This document shows, piece after piece, positions 19,289-27,388 of a stretch of 64,000 nucleotides of DNA (its first letter is position 1; each line of letters starts with the position of its first letter). A program made the translations under genes and the position numbers. The stretch is from positions 1 through 64,000 of the forward strand of contig NZ_JAUKWQ010000010.1 in NCBI RefSeq assembly GCF_030504645.1, in the 5' to 3' direction. Below the pieces are notes generated by a model. The model was not told the DNA's origin. It made no database searches and saw nothing but the letters and a program-made list of their open reading frames with translations. The DNA is from Rhizobium oryzicola (GTDB lineage: Bacteria > Pseudomonadota > Alphaproteobacteria > Rhizobiales > Rhizobiaceae).

Positions 19289-19720
19289 TCAATCCGAGGC
19301 CGGGCGACCGCGCATTTTCTTGATGTCGGCCCGGCCCGACTTTTCCTTAAGCCGGCGTTCGATTGAACCCTTGGTCGGCTTTGTTTTCTTTCGCGGCGGC
19401 GGTGGCGGCTTTGCCGCCTCCAGGATCAGCTCCTTCAACCGCTCGCGCGCGTCTTCCCGGTTTCGGTCCTGGCTACGAAAACGATTGGCCTCGATGATCA
19501 GAACGCCGTCTTTCGAAAGGCGGCGGCCCGCCAGCTGGGCAGCATTCGTCTTGACCCGTTCCGGCAGCGAGGGCGAATTCATGAGATCGAAGAAAAGCTG
19601 GACCGCCGTCGACACCTTGTTGACGTTCTGCCCGCCGGGACCGCCCGCCAGAACGAATTGTTCTGTCAGTTCCCAGCCGGCAATGGTGATACGGCTGTTA
19701 ATGACAAGAGGATCACTGGC
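19289..19720 (-). CDS. arfB: Alternative ribosome-rescue peptidyl-tRNA hydrolase ArfB
   Basis: A 143-residue ArfB/YaeJ/ICT1 family release factor that frees peptides from ribosomes stalled on broken mRNA. The catalytic GGQ (30-32) sits in the family context LAGGPGGQNVNKVSTAVQLFFD, and a basic, disordered tail rich in Lys and Arg ends RADIKKMRGRPASD; in ArfB this tail enters the empty mRNA channel. The ATG at 19720 gives the usual N-terminus; an upstream start at 19762 adds 14 residues without family similarity. A 12-base gap separates it from the alkB start. Confidence 0.93.
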   Translation of the reverse strand, partial: ASDPLVINSRITIAGWELTEQFVLAGGPGGQNVNKVSTAVQLFFDLMNSPSLPERVKTNAAQLAGRRLSKDGVLIIEANRFRSQDRNREDARERLKELILEAAKPPPPPRKKTKPTKGSIERRLKEKSGRADIKKMRGRPASD

Positions 19721-19801
19721 CATGGTCGTCTCCGGCAGTCGCGCATCAGGAGGCAGCTGCAACGTCTTCGTGGAGACGCTCTATTTCATAAAGACGCGTA
19801 A

Positions 19802-19830
19802 AAGAAAACCGCCGGGGCAAACCCGGCGGC
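19802..19830 (-). terminator. Intrinsic terminator after pckA
   Basis: On the minus strand the stem CCGCCGGG / CCCGGCGG with a five-base loop is followed by TTTTCTTT. It lies 34 bases past the pckA stop. Confidence 0.9.
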
Positions 19831-19863
19831 ATCCAGAATCTTTCAGTCAAGTCCTGCCGGCTC

Positions 19864-21474
19864 TCACTCGGCAGCGGCGAGAACGCCCGGTGCAGCGTCG
19901 CGGACCTTGCTGTCGACATGGTTTTCGAACTTCGTGAAGTTCGAGATGAACATGTTGACGAGCTTCTTGGCCTGTGCGTCGTAGGCGGCACCATCGGACC
20001 AAGTCGAGCGCGGATCGAGGATCGACGTATCGACACCCGGCACGGCCACTGGTACCGCGAAGCCGAAATTGGCGTCGGTACGGAAATCGGCCTTCTTCAA
20101 CTCGCCGTTCAGGGCAGCCGTCAGCAGCGCGCGCGTCGCCTTGATCGGCATGCGGCGGCCAGTGCCGTAAGCGCCACCGGTCCAGCCAGTGTTCACAAGC
20201 CAGCAATCGACGCCGTGATGAGCGATCAGATCACGCAGAAGGTTGCCGTATTCCGTCGGATGACGCGGCATGAATGGCGCACCGAAGCAGGTGGAGAAGG
20301 TGGCTTCCGGCTCCGTCACGCCCTTTTCCGTGCCAGCAACCTTTGCGGTGTAGCCTGACAGAAAGTGGTACATGGCCTGTTCCGGGGTCAGCTTGGCGAT
20401 CGGCGGCATCACGCCGAAAGCATCCGCCGTCAGCATGATGATCGTCTTCGGATGTGGCGCAAGACCCGTCTCGGAAGCATTCGGAATGAAGTGCAGCGGA
20501 TAGGCGCTACGCGTATTTTCCGTCAGCGATGCATCGTCGAAATTGGGTACGCGGTTCTCATCGAGAACAACGTTTTCCAGAACCGTGCCGAAGCGGCGCG
20601 TCGCGGCATAGATTTCCGGCTCTGCTTCCGCAGAAAGACGGATCGCCTTGGCGTAGCAGCCACCCTCGAAATTGAAGATGCCGTTTTCACCCCAGCCATG
20701 CTCGTCATCGCCGATCAGCGTGCGGTTCGGATCGGCAGACAGGGTCGTCTTGCCTGTGCCAGACAGGCCGAAGAAGACCGCTGCGTCACCATCCGGGCCG
20801 ACATTGGCCGAGCAGTGCATCGGCATGACGCGCTTTTCCGGTAAGAGATAGTTGAGGACGGTGAAGACGGATTTCTTGTTTTCGCCGGCATAGGACGTGC
20901 CGCCGATCAGGATAATGCCGCGGGTGAGATCGCAGGCGATGACCGTTTCTGTGCGGCAGCCGTGACGGGCCGGATCCGCCTTGAAGCTCGGCAGGTTGAT
21001 GATCGTCAGCTTCTGCTGGAAGCTCGACAGCGTCGAACGGTCCGGACGGATCAACAGGTTACGAATGAAGAGCGCGTGCCAGGCAAGCTCGGTGATGACA
21101 CGAGTCGGAAGTGCGTAATCACGATCAGCACCGCCGATGAGATCCTGCACATAAAGCGTCTTGCCGCTAGCATGGGCCAGCATGTCCTGACGAAGAAGTT
21201 CGAAGTGCTCTAGCGAGATCGGCTTGTTGTTATCCCACCAGATCTTGTCTTCTGTTTCTGCCGTGCGAACGACGAACTTGTCCTTCGGCGAGCGGCCCGT
21301 ATGCTGGCCTGTCACCGCGCGCAGAGCGCCATCCACCGTCAGCTCAGCCTCGCCACCACGCAGGGCAGCTTCGTAAAGCTCACTCTCATTCAGATTGTAG
21401 TTCACCCGCGCGGCGTTGCCGAGACCGATGGTCGCGATGCCGTTCGACGTGTTGTGAGCTCCGAACTCCTCCAT
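19864..21474 (-). CDS. pckA: Phosphoenolpyruvate carboxykinase (ATP)
   Basis: A 536-residue ATP-dependent PEP carboxykinase, converting oxaloacetate to PEP in gluconeogenesis. Family markers are the kinase-1a loop [14 protein letters not shown], kinase-2 region LIGDDEHGW, the PCK signature near [12 protein letters not shown] and the adenine site region. It is divergent from chvI across a 319-base A/T-rich intergenic region. In Agrobacterium, pckA is known to be acid-induced and dependent on ChvG/ChvI, so the arrangement fits a regulated target next to its regulator. Confidence 0.96.
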   Translation of the reverse strand: MEEFGAHNTSNGIATIGLGNAARVNYNLNESELYEAALRGGEAELTVDGALRAVTGQHTGRSPKDKFVVRTAETEDKIWWDNNKPISLEHFELLRQDMLAHASGKTLYVQDLIGGADRDYALPTRVITELAWHALFIRNLLIRPDRSTLSSFQQKLTIINLPSFKADPARHGCRTETVIACDLTRGIILIGGTSYAGENKKSVFTVLNYLLPEKRVMPMHCSANVGPDGDAAVFFGLSGTGKTTLSADPNRTLIGDDEHGWGENGIFNFEGGCYAKAIRLSAEAEPEIYAATRRFGTVLENVVLDENRVPNFDDASLTENTRSAYPLHFIPNASETGLAPHPKTIIMLTADAFGVMPPIAKLTPEQAMYHFLSGYTAKVAGTEKGVTEPEATFSTCFGAPFMPRHPTEYGNLLRDLIAHHGVDCWLVNTGWTGGAYGTGRRMPIKATRALLTAALNGELKKADFRTDANFGFAVPVAVPGVDTSILDPRSTWSDGAAYDAQAKKLVNMFISNFTKFENHVDSKVRDAAPGVLAAAE

Positions 21475-21793
21475 GTCGCGCCTTCCTTCAGCTGACGTTG
21501 ATCATGACAGCAAGGTAACGAGCGGATTTAAAAAGAGCAAGAGAACGATTCTAATTATATCAATAAAATCAAATAATTAATCGATTTAAAAACTTTTTTG
21601 CCGTTTTAAATCGGTTTGATTGAAAAGTTTTTGCAGCCAAACCGTCTGCGCCAATGGCTGCCAGATACGCATCCCCTTTATCTTTGCCACAATTTGTTCC
21701 ACCTTTATACTCAAACACGCATCACCCGGGCATCGATGACCCGGCTGGGCTTCAAATCCAGGAGATGCGCGCAGTATGGCGGAGACAGACAGA
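21475..21793. promoter_or_regulatory. Divergent pckA / chvI intergenic region with inverted repeats
   Basis: About 320 bases without a gene, strongly A/T-rich from 21520 to 21640 against a GC-rich background. It contains a perfect inverted repeat CGATTTAAAA (21582-21591) / TTTTAAATCG (21604-21613), overlapped by a second, longer-spaced pair CGGTTT (21612-21617) / AAACCG. Promoters for both pckA and chvI must lie here. I cannot assign a ChvI binding site with certainty. Confidence 0.5.
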
Positions 21794-22525
21794 ATGCAGA
21801 CCATCGCGTTGGTAGACGACGATCGCAATATTCTCACTTCGGTGTCCATCGCATTGGAGGCGGAAGGCTATCGGGTCGAAACCTATACTGATGGCGCCTC
21901 GGCTCTGGACGGCCTGCTCGCCCGCCCGCCGCATCTGGCCATATTCGACATCAAGATGCCGCGCATGGATGGCATGGAGCTTTTGCGCCGCCTGCGCCAG
22001 AAGTCCGATATACCGGTCATTTTCCTCACTTCCAAGGATGAGGAGATCGACGAGCTGTTCGGACTGAAGATGGGCGCCGACGACTTCATCACCAAGCCGT
22101 TCTCGCAGCGCCTGTTGGTGGAGCGCGTCAAAGCCATCCTCCGACGCTCCAGCAACCGCGACGCGCAAGCTGCGGCACCCGGTGCGGTGAAGGCAAGCGG
22201 CGGTGCCGACCAGCAGGCCCGTACGCTGGAACGCGGCCAGTTAGCGATGGACCAGGAACGCCATACCTGCACTTGGAAGGGCGAGCCTGTGACCCTGACG
22301 GTCACGGAATTCCTGATCCTGCATTCGCTGGCGCAGCGCCCGGGCGTCGTAAAGAGCCGCGATGCGTTGATGGACGCCGCCTATGACGAGCAAGTCTATG
22401 TGGACGACCGCACGATCGACAGCCACATCAAGCGACTTCGCAAGAAGTTCAAAATGGTTGACGTGGATTTCGATATGATCGAAACGCTCTACGGCGTAGG
22501 CTACCGGTTCCGCGAAGCGGCCTGA
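21794..22525 (+). CDS. chvI: Response regulator ChvI
   Basis: A 243-residue OmpR-family regulator of the acid/envelope ChvG-ChvI system, required for virulence in Agrobacterium and for symbiosis in Sinorhizobium (ExoS/ChvI). The receiver has VDDD at 7-10, phosphorylation site Asp52 in [10 protein letters not shown], and the Lys in [10 protein letters not shown]. The C-terminal winged helix ends with [16 protein letters not shown] and LYGVGYRF. The ATG at 21794 has GGAG upstream and matches the family start; an ATG 18 bases earlier is less likely. chvG starts 67 bases later. Confidence 0.97.
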   Translation: MQTIALVDDDRNILTSVSIALEAEGYRVETYTDGASALDGLLARPPHLAIFDIKMPRMDGMELLRRLRQKSDIPVIFLTSKDEEIDELFGLKMGADDFITKPFSQRLLVERVKAILRRSSNRDAQAAAPGAVKASGGADQQARTLERGQLAMDQERHTCTWKGEPVTLTVTEFLILHSLAQRPGVVKSRDALMDAAYDEQVYVDDRTIDSHIKRLRKKFKMVDVDFDMIETLYGVGYRFREAA

Positions 22526-22592
22526 GCATGACAGGCCGTTCGTCCCATGATGGCCGTCGGGCCGAACCGGCGGCCGGCTGAAAGGGAAAGGC

Positions 22593-24386
22593 GTGGCCGA
22601 CCAGACGATCAACAGCGATGTGACCAATGTGTCGGACGGCGAGGCTCGCCGAACGGGCCGCAGGCTTTGGTCACACCCCTTCACGCTGATCCGCCGCATC
22701 TTCGGCAATGCAGTGTTTTCCAGCCTGACACGCCGCATCCTGTTCTTCAACATCGCGGCGACGGTCGTGTTGGTGGCGGGTATCCTCTACCTCAACCAGT
22801 TTCGCGAGGGCTTGATCGATGCCCGTGTCGAAAGCCTTCTGACGCAGGGCGAAATCATAGCCGGTGCGATTTCCGCGTCGGCTTCTGTCGATACCAATTC
22901 CATCACCATCGATCCGGAAAAGCTGCTGGAACTTCAGGCTGGACAAAGCATCACACCGGTTCCCAATGATGAGGATCTGGATTTTCCCATCGATCCGGAG
23001 CGTGTGGCGCCGGTTCTTCGCCGGCTGATTTCGCCGACCCGCACTCGTGCACGCCTTTTCGATGCAGATGCCAATATGCTGCTCGATTCCCGTCATCTCT
23101 ATTCCCGCGGTCAGGTGCTGCGTTACGATCTGCCGCCAGTAGAGGGTGAGACGACGACGACCTGGAGCGACTGGGTTGCCAGCATCTTCAACCGCCTTCT
23201 TCAGCCCGGCAATCTGCCTGCCTATAAGGAAGCGCCGGGCGGTGACGGCTCGATTTACCCCGAAGTGATGAATGCGCTGACAGGTGTTCGCGGCGCCGTG
23301 GTGCGCGTAACTGACAAGGGCGAACTGATCGTCTCGGTCGCGGTTCCGGTCCAGCGCTTCCGTGCTGTGCTGGGCGTTTTGCTTCTGTCGACGCAGGCCG
23401 GTGATATCGACAATATCGTCCATGCCGAACGACTAGCGATCATGCGCGTATTCGGCGTTGCGACGCTGGTCAACATACTGCTGTCGCTGCTTTTGTCTTC
23501 GACCATCGCCAACCCGCTGCGGCGCCTTTCGGCGGCTGCCATTCGCGTCCGCCGCGGTGTGAAGCAGCGCGAGGAGATACCGGATTTTTCGGCACGCCAG
23601 GACGAAATCGGCAACCTGTCGATCGCGCTTCGCGACATGACCAATGCGCTTTACGACCGGATCGATGCGATCGAGAGCTTTGCTGCCGATGTCAGCCACG
23701 AACTGAAGAACCCGCTGACCTCGCTGCGCAGCGCCGTCGAGACCCTGCCGCTCGCCAAGACGGACGAATCCAAACAGCGCCTGACCAACATCATCTTCCA
23801 CGACGTGCGCCGTCTCGACCGCCTGATTACCGATATCTCCGACGCATCACGCCTGGATGCAGAACTCGCGCGCTCTGATTCGGCACCGGTCGACATGGAG
23901 ATGCTGGTCGGTAATCTGGTCGAAATTTCCAAGCAGATCCGGACCGGCCGCAAGCCTGTGGAAATCGAGTTTTCCGCCGACCACAAGCCAGGGGTCAAGA
24001 TCGACTACAAGGTTCAGGGCCACGATCTGCGCCTCGGCCAGATCATTACCAACCTCATCGAAAACGCCCGCTCCTTCGTGCCGGATAAGAACGGCAGGAT
24101 CACGCTGCGTCTCTTCCAGAGCCGCGGGCGCATCACCGTGCAGGTGGATGACAACGGTCCCGGCATCCAGGCCGAGGATATCGACCGCATTTTCGAGCGC
24201 TTCTATACCGACCGCCCGGAAGGCGAGAGCTTCGGGCAGAATTCCGGCCTTGGCCTTTCCATCAGCCGGCAGATCGCCGAAGCGCATGGGGGAACGCTGA
24301 AGGCAGAAAATCTGGTCGATGCTAAGACCGGAAATGTCATGGGTGCCCGCTTTACGCTATCGCTCCCTCCAGGGGGGAGTGCATGA
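22593..24386 (+). CDS. chvG: Sensor histidine kinase ChvG (ExoS)
   Basis: A 597-residue inner-membrane histidine kinase. Two membrane helices (about 47-68 and 285-305) flank a periplasmic sensor domain of about 210 residues, followed by HAMP, the H-box DVSHELKNPLTSL with His369, and ATPase motifs NLIENA, DDNGPGI and GLGLSIS. The start codon is GTG, preceded by AAAGGG. The sensor is known to be held inactive by periplasmic ExoR at neutral pH; no exoR is in this window. Its stop overlaps the hprK start by four bases. Confidence 0.96.
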   Translation: MADQTINSDVTNVSDGEARRTGRRLWSHPFTLIRRIFGNAVFSSLTRRILFFNIAATVVLVAGILYLNQFREGLIDARVESLLTQGEIIAGAISASASVDTNSITIDPEKLLELQAGQSITPVPNDEDLDFPIDPERVAPVLRRLISPTRTRARLFDADANMLLDSRHLYSRGQVLRYDLPPVEGETTTTWSDWVASIFNRLLQPGNLPAYKEAPGGDGSIYPEVMNALTGVRGAVVRVTDKGELIVSVAVPVQRFRAVLGVLLLSTQAGDIDNIVHAERLAIMRVFGVATLVNILLSLLLSSTIANPLRRLSAAAIRVRRGVKQREEIPDFSARQDEIGNLSIALRDMTNALYDRIDAIESFAADVSHELKNPLTSLRSAVETLPLAKTDESKQRLTNIIFHDVRRLDRLITDISDASRLDAELARSDSAPVDMEMLVGNLVEISKQIRTGRKPVEIEFSADHKPGVKIDYKVQGHDLRLGQIITNLIENARSFVPDKNGRITLRLFQSRGRITVQVDDNGPGIQAEDIDRIFERFYTDRPEGESFGQNSGLGLSISRQIAEAHGGTLKAENLVDAKTGNVMGARFTLSLPPGGSA

Positions 24387-24844
24387 GCTCAGAGGTAAAC
24401 CTGCATGCCACGGCAATCGTCATCGGCACGCGGGGTCTGCTGATCACCGGGCCTTCTGGAAGCGGCAAGTCCACGCTCGCCTTCAACTGCCTCGCGATGG
24501 CCAAACGTAGCGGTGCTTTTGCCGCACTCGTAGCGGACGATCAGGTCTTCGTGTCAATCGACAATGAAAGGGTGCTGGCCCGACGGCCACCCGCAATTGC
24601 GGGAATGATCGAACTCAGAGGCTGCGGGATCGGACGCTTTGAAAGCGTGGAACGCGCAGTGATGCATCTAGCGATTCGCATGCAGGAGAGCGATTGTGAA
24701 CGGCTTCCACCGGAGCATGAAACGTTTTCTCTGCCCTGCGGAGGCAGCCTTCCACTGATCCGTATGCGCGCCGATTTTATCGATCCGTTGGCCGCGATTG
24801 CGGCGCTTAGACCCGAACTTTGTGCGGAAAGACCGTTTTGCTGA
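24383..24844 (+). CDS. hprK: HPr kinase/phosphorylase (short alphaproteobacterial form)
   Basis: A 153-residue HprK that lacks the N-terminal domain of Gram-positive HprK, as is usual in alphaproteobacteria. Walker A GPSGSGKST is at 23-31, and the signature segment PAIAGMIELRGCGIGRF is present. It should phosphorylate HPr on a serine. It overlaps chvG by four bases and precedes EIIA-Man and HPr, so sensing through ChvGI and PTS signalling share one transcript. Confidence 0.92.
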   Translation: MSSEVNLHATAIVIGTRGLLITGPSGSGKSTLAFNCLAMAKRSGAFAALVADDQVFVSIDNERVLARRPPAIAGMIELRGCGIGRFESVERAVMHLAIRMQESDCERLPPEHETFSLPCGGSLPLIRMRADFIDPLAAIAALRPELCAERPFC

Positions 24845-24970
24845 CGGTTGCTTCAAGATTTTTGCTTGCACTTCAACTTTACATGGACAAGATGGCTTCC
24901 CACCGCCGTGGTACCTGTTGCAGTGCGACATGAGCCCGCGCGTATCCTTGTATCGAGGGGTGATTTCATC

Positions 24971-25372
24971 ATGATCGGACTTGTGCTTGTCACTCATGGC
25001 AAGCTGGCTGAGGAATTTCGTCATGCACTTGAACATGTCGTTGGTCCTCAGAAGAATATCGAGACCGTTTGCATCGGGCCTGAAGATGATATGGACCAGA
25101 GGCGGCAGGACATCCTTGACGCCGTAGGCCAAGCAGATGACGGGCATGGCGTGGTTATCCTCACAGATATGTTCGGCGGCACACCCTCCAATCTCTCGAT
25201 TTCCGTGATGAACAGCGGCAAGGTCGAAGTGATTGCAGGGGTAAACCTGCCCATGCTGATCAAGCTGGCAGGTGTTCGCGCTGACAATGACATGCAAAAA
25301 GCGCTGGCTGATGCGGCAGATGCAGGCCGGAAATATATCAACGTGGCAAGCCGCGTTCTGAGCGGCAAGTGA
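24971..25372 (+). CDS. manX: PTS EIIA component, mannose/fructose family (ManX/EIIA-Man)
   Basis: A 133-residue EIIA of the mannose class. The phosphorylatable His9 lies in LVLVTHGKLAEEF, and the nucleus VVILTDMFGGTPSNLS is typical. No IIB, IIC or IID sugar-transport component follows, so as in other alphaproteobacteria the protein is probably regulatory rather than part of a sugar transporter. The ATG at 24971 gives the standard N-terminus; earlier in-frame codons lie in a 126-base gap after hprK. HPr begins 8 bases after its stop. Confidence 0.94.
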   Translation: MIGLVLVTHGKLAEEFRHALEHVVGPQKNIETVCIGPEDDMDQRRQDILDAVGQADDGHGVVILTDMFGGTPSNLSISVMNSGKVEVIAGVNLPMLIKLAGVRADNDMQKALADAADAGRKYINVASRVLSGK

Positions 25373-25380
25373 AAGTGTCG

Positions 25381-25656
25381 ATGACGACCATCTCCCGCGA
25401 ACTCCTGATCATCAACAAGCGAGGCCTGCACGCCCGCGCCTCGGCCAAGTTCGTGCAGACTGTTGAAGGCTTCGAGGCTGAGGTTACCGTATCCAAGGAC
25501 GGGATGACTGTCGGCGGCACCTCTATCATGGGGCTGATGATGCTGGCTGCCAGCCCTGGCTGCACCATCGAAGTCTCCGCCAGCGGCAAAGACGCGGAGG
25601 CCGCCATGGCGGCATTGACCCATCTCGTAGAAGATCGCTTTGGCGAAGAGATGTAG
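25381..25656 (+). CDS. ptsH: HPr family phosphocarrier protein
   Basis: A 91-residue HPr. His17 (RGLHARASAKF) is the site phosphorylated by enzyme I, and Ser48 in GGTSIMGLMML is the likely target of HprK. A start at 25369 would add four residues. The set HprK-EIIA-HPr without permease components indicates a regulatory PTS; enzyme I (usually ptsP, EI-Ntr) must be encoded elsewhere. A SahR-like palindrome begins 5 bases after the stop. Confidence 0.94.
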   Translation: MTTISRELLIINKRGLHARASAKFVQTVEGFEAEVTVSKDGMTVGGTSIMGLMMLAASPGCTIEVSASGKDAEAAMAALTHLVEDRFGEEM

Positions 25657-25661
25657 CGATC

Positions 25662-25681
25662 ATATAAAGACTTCTTTATAT
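25662..25681. promoter_or_regulatory. Probable SahR operator upstream of ahcY
   Basis: A perfect palindrome with 9-bp arms: ATATAAAGA (25662-25670), two-base centre CT, TCTTTATAT (25673-25681). It matches my recollection of the operator of SahR, an ArsR-family regulator of methionine/S-adenosylhomocysteine genes in alphaproteobacteria, and lies 114 bases before the ahcY start. SahR binding is inferred from motif and target gene. Confidence 0.7.
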
Positions 25682-25703
25682 CCTTATTGCTAGTTTCCGG
25701 TAA

Positions 25704-25773
25704 GCCTGCTAAACGGCAGGCATGGCCGTTGCCATGGGCAATGGCGCTTCCGCTGCCTTCGAGAAGAGGCAGC
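25704..25773 (+). ncRNA. Structured ahcY leader: three consecutive stem-loops
   Basis: Three hairpins stand one after another before ahcY: GCCTGC/GCAGGC (25704-25721, 6 bp), GCCGTTGCC/GGCAATGGC (25725-25745, 9 bp with one G-U pair and a 3-base loop) and GCTGCCT/AGGCAGC (25752-25773, 7 bp). The last ends 21 bases before the start codon. It does not look like a known SAM or SAH riboswitch that I recognise. It may be a leader RNA controlling ahcY or simply a stabilising 5-prime structure. Confidence 0.45.
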
Positions 25774-25794
25774 CTCGTGTACTGGAGAGCCACC

Positions 25795-27195
25795 ATGAGC
25801 GCTGAAAAAGATTATATCGTCGCCGATATCGCCCTTGCCGATTTCGGCCGCAAGGAACTCAATATTGCGGAAACCGAAATGCCGGGCCTGATGGCCTGCC
25901 GCGAGGAATTCGGAACGTCAAAGCCGCTGAAGGGCGCGCGCATTTCCGGCTCGCTGCATATGACGATCCAGACGGCTGTTCTGATCGAAACGTTGAAGGT
26001 TCTTGGTGCGGACGTGCGCTGGGCCTCCTGCAACATCTTCTCCACGCAGGACCATGCTGCTGCTGCGATTGCCGCGGCCGGTATCCCGGTCTTCGCCGTC
26101 AAGGGCGAATCGCTGACAGAATATTGGGAATACACCGACAAGATCTTCCAGTGGAGCGATGGCGGCCTCTCCAATATGATCCTGGACGATGGCGGCGATG
26201 CGACCATGTACATTCTGCTCGGCGCACGCGCCGAAGCCGGCGAAGACGTCCTGTCGAACCCGGGCTCCGAGGAAGAAGAGATCCTGTTTGCGCAGATCAA
26301 GAAGCGCCTCAAGGCTTCTCCTGGCTGGTTCACCAAGCAGCGCGATGCCATCAAGGGCGTGACCGAAGAAACCACCACGGGCGTTCACCGCCTGTATGAA
26401 CTCTCCAAGAAGGGTCTCCTCCCCTTCCCGGCCATCAACGTCAATGACTCCGTTACCAAGTCGAAGTTCGACAACAAGTATGGCTGCAAGGAATCGCTGG
26501 TCGACGGGATTCGCCGTGCAACCGATGTCATGATGGCCGGCAAGGTTGCCGTCGTCTGCGGCTACGGCGATGTGGGCAAGGGTTCGGCTGCTTCGCTGGT
26601 CGGCGCCGGTGCGCGCGTGAAGGTGACGGAAGTCGACCCGATCTGCGCCCTGCAGGCTGCCATGGACGGCTTCGAAGTGGTTCAGCTGGAAGACGTCGTC
26701 TCCTCGGCCGACATCTTCATTACCACGACCGGCAATAAGGACGTCATCCGCATCGAGCACATGCGCGAGATGAAGGACATGGCGATCGTCGGCAATATCG
26801 GCCACTTCGACAACGAAATTCAGGTCGCGGCTCTGCGGAACCTGAAGTGGACGACCATCAAGCCGCAGGTGGACATGATCGAGTTCCCGAAGGGCAACCG
26901 CATGATCCTTCTCTCCGAAGGCCGCCTGCTGAACCTCGGCAACGCCACGGGTCACCCGTCCTTCGTGATGTCGGCTTCCTTCACCAACCAGGTTCTGGGG
27001 CAGATCGAACTCTTCACGAAGCCGGACGCCTACAAAAACGACGTCTACATCCTGCCGAAGCACCTGGACGAGAAGGTTGCGCGCCTCCATCTCGCCAAGC
27101 TCGGCGTTAAGCTGACCGAGCTGTCGGACGAGCAGGCCTCCTATATCGGTGTATCCAAGCAGGGCCCCTTCAAGGCCGAGCACTACAGATACTAA
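25795..27195 (+). CDS. ahcY: Adenosylhomocysteinase
   Basis: A 466-residue S-adenosylhomocysteine hydrolase, cleaving SAH to adenosine and homocysteine in the methyl cycle. The NAD-binding loop [20 protein letters not shown] and substrate-region blocks [15 protein letters not shown] and [10 protein letters not shown] are visible, and the C-terminus KAEHYRY is the family's NAD-contacting tail. The start [15 protein letters not shown] has GGAG nine bases upstream; an in-frame reading from 25687 runs through the leader hairpins and is rejected. Expression is probably controlled by the palindrome at 25662. Confidence 0.97.
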   Translation: MSAEKDYIVADIALADFGRKELNIAETEMPGLMACREEFGTSKPLKGARISGSLHMTIQTAVLIETLKVLGADVRWASCNIFSTQDHAAAAIAAAGIPVFAVKGESLTEYWEYTDKIFQWSDGGLSNMILDDGGDATMYILLGARAEAGEDVLSNPGSEEEEILFAQIKKRLKASPGWFTKQRDAIKGVTEETTTGVHRLYELSKKGLLPFPAINVNDSVTKSKFDNKYGCKESLVDGIRRATDVMMAGKVAVVCGYGDVGKGSAASLVGAGARVKVTEVDPICALQAAMDGFEVVQLEDVVSSADIFITTTGNKDVIRIEHMREMKDMAIVGNIGHFDNEIQVAALRNLKWTTIKPQVDMIEFPKGNRMILLSEGRLLNLGNATGHPSFVMSASFTNQVLGQIELFTKPDAYKNDVYILPKHLDEKVARLHLAKLGVKLTELSDEQASYIGVSKQGPFKAEHYRY

Positions 27196-27224
27196 GATTA
27201 GCTGACTAATCCACAATATATGGT

Positions 27225-27258
27225 AGCCGCGGACTTGACTTTTCCGCGGCTTCTTTTT
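27225..27258 (+). terminator. Intrinsic terminator after ahcY
   Basis: An 8-bp stem AGCCGCGG / CCGCGGCT with an 11-base loop, followed by TCTTTTTT, 29 bases past the ahcY stop. It separates ahcY from the divL-like gene. Confidence 0.88.
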
Positions 27259-27388
27259 TGCCCGCAGATCTTTGCGCGGCTGTGCGAAGCAAGTATTGTT
27301 TAATGACTTGATTCGCGCTGCCGCGAAGGCGTTGCGCGAACTGGGATGTCTTGTCGACGATGCGGCACATGGACGGAGACAGACCGGA

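Noticed and set aside
25918..27216. 432-codon open frame opposite ahcY
   Set aside because: Antisense shadow of a highly conserved gene; no recognisable domain.
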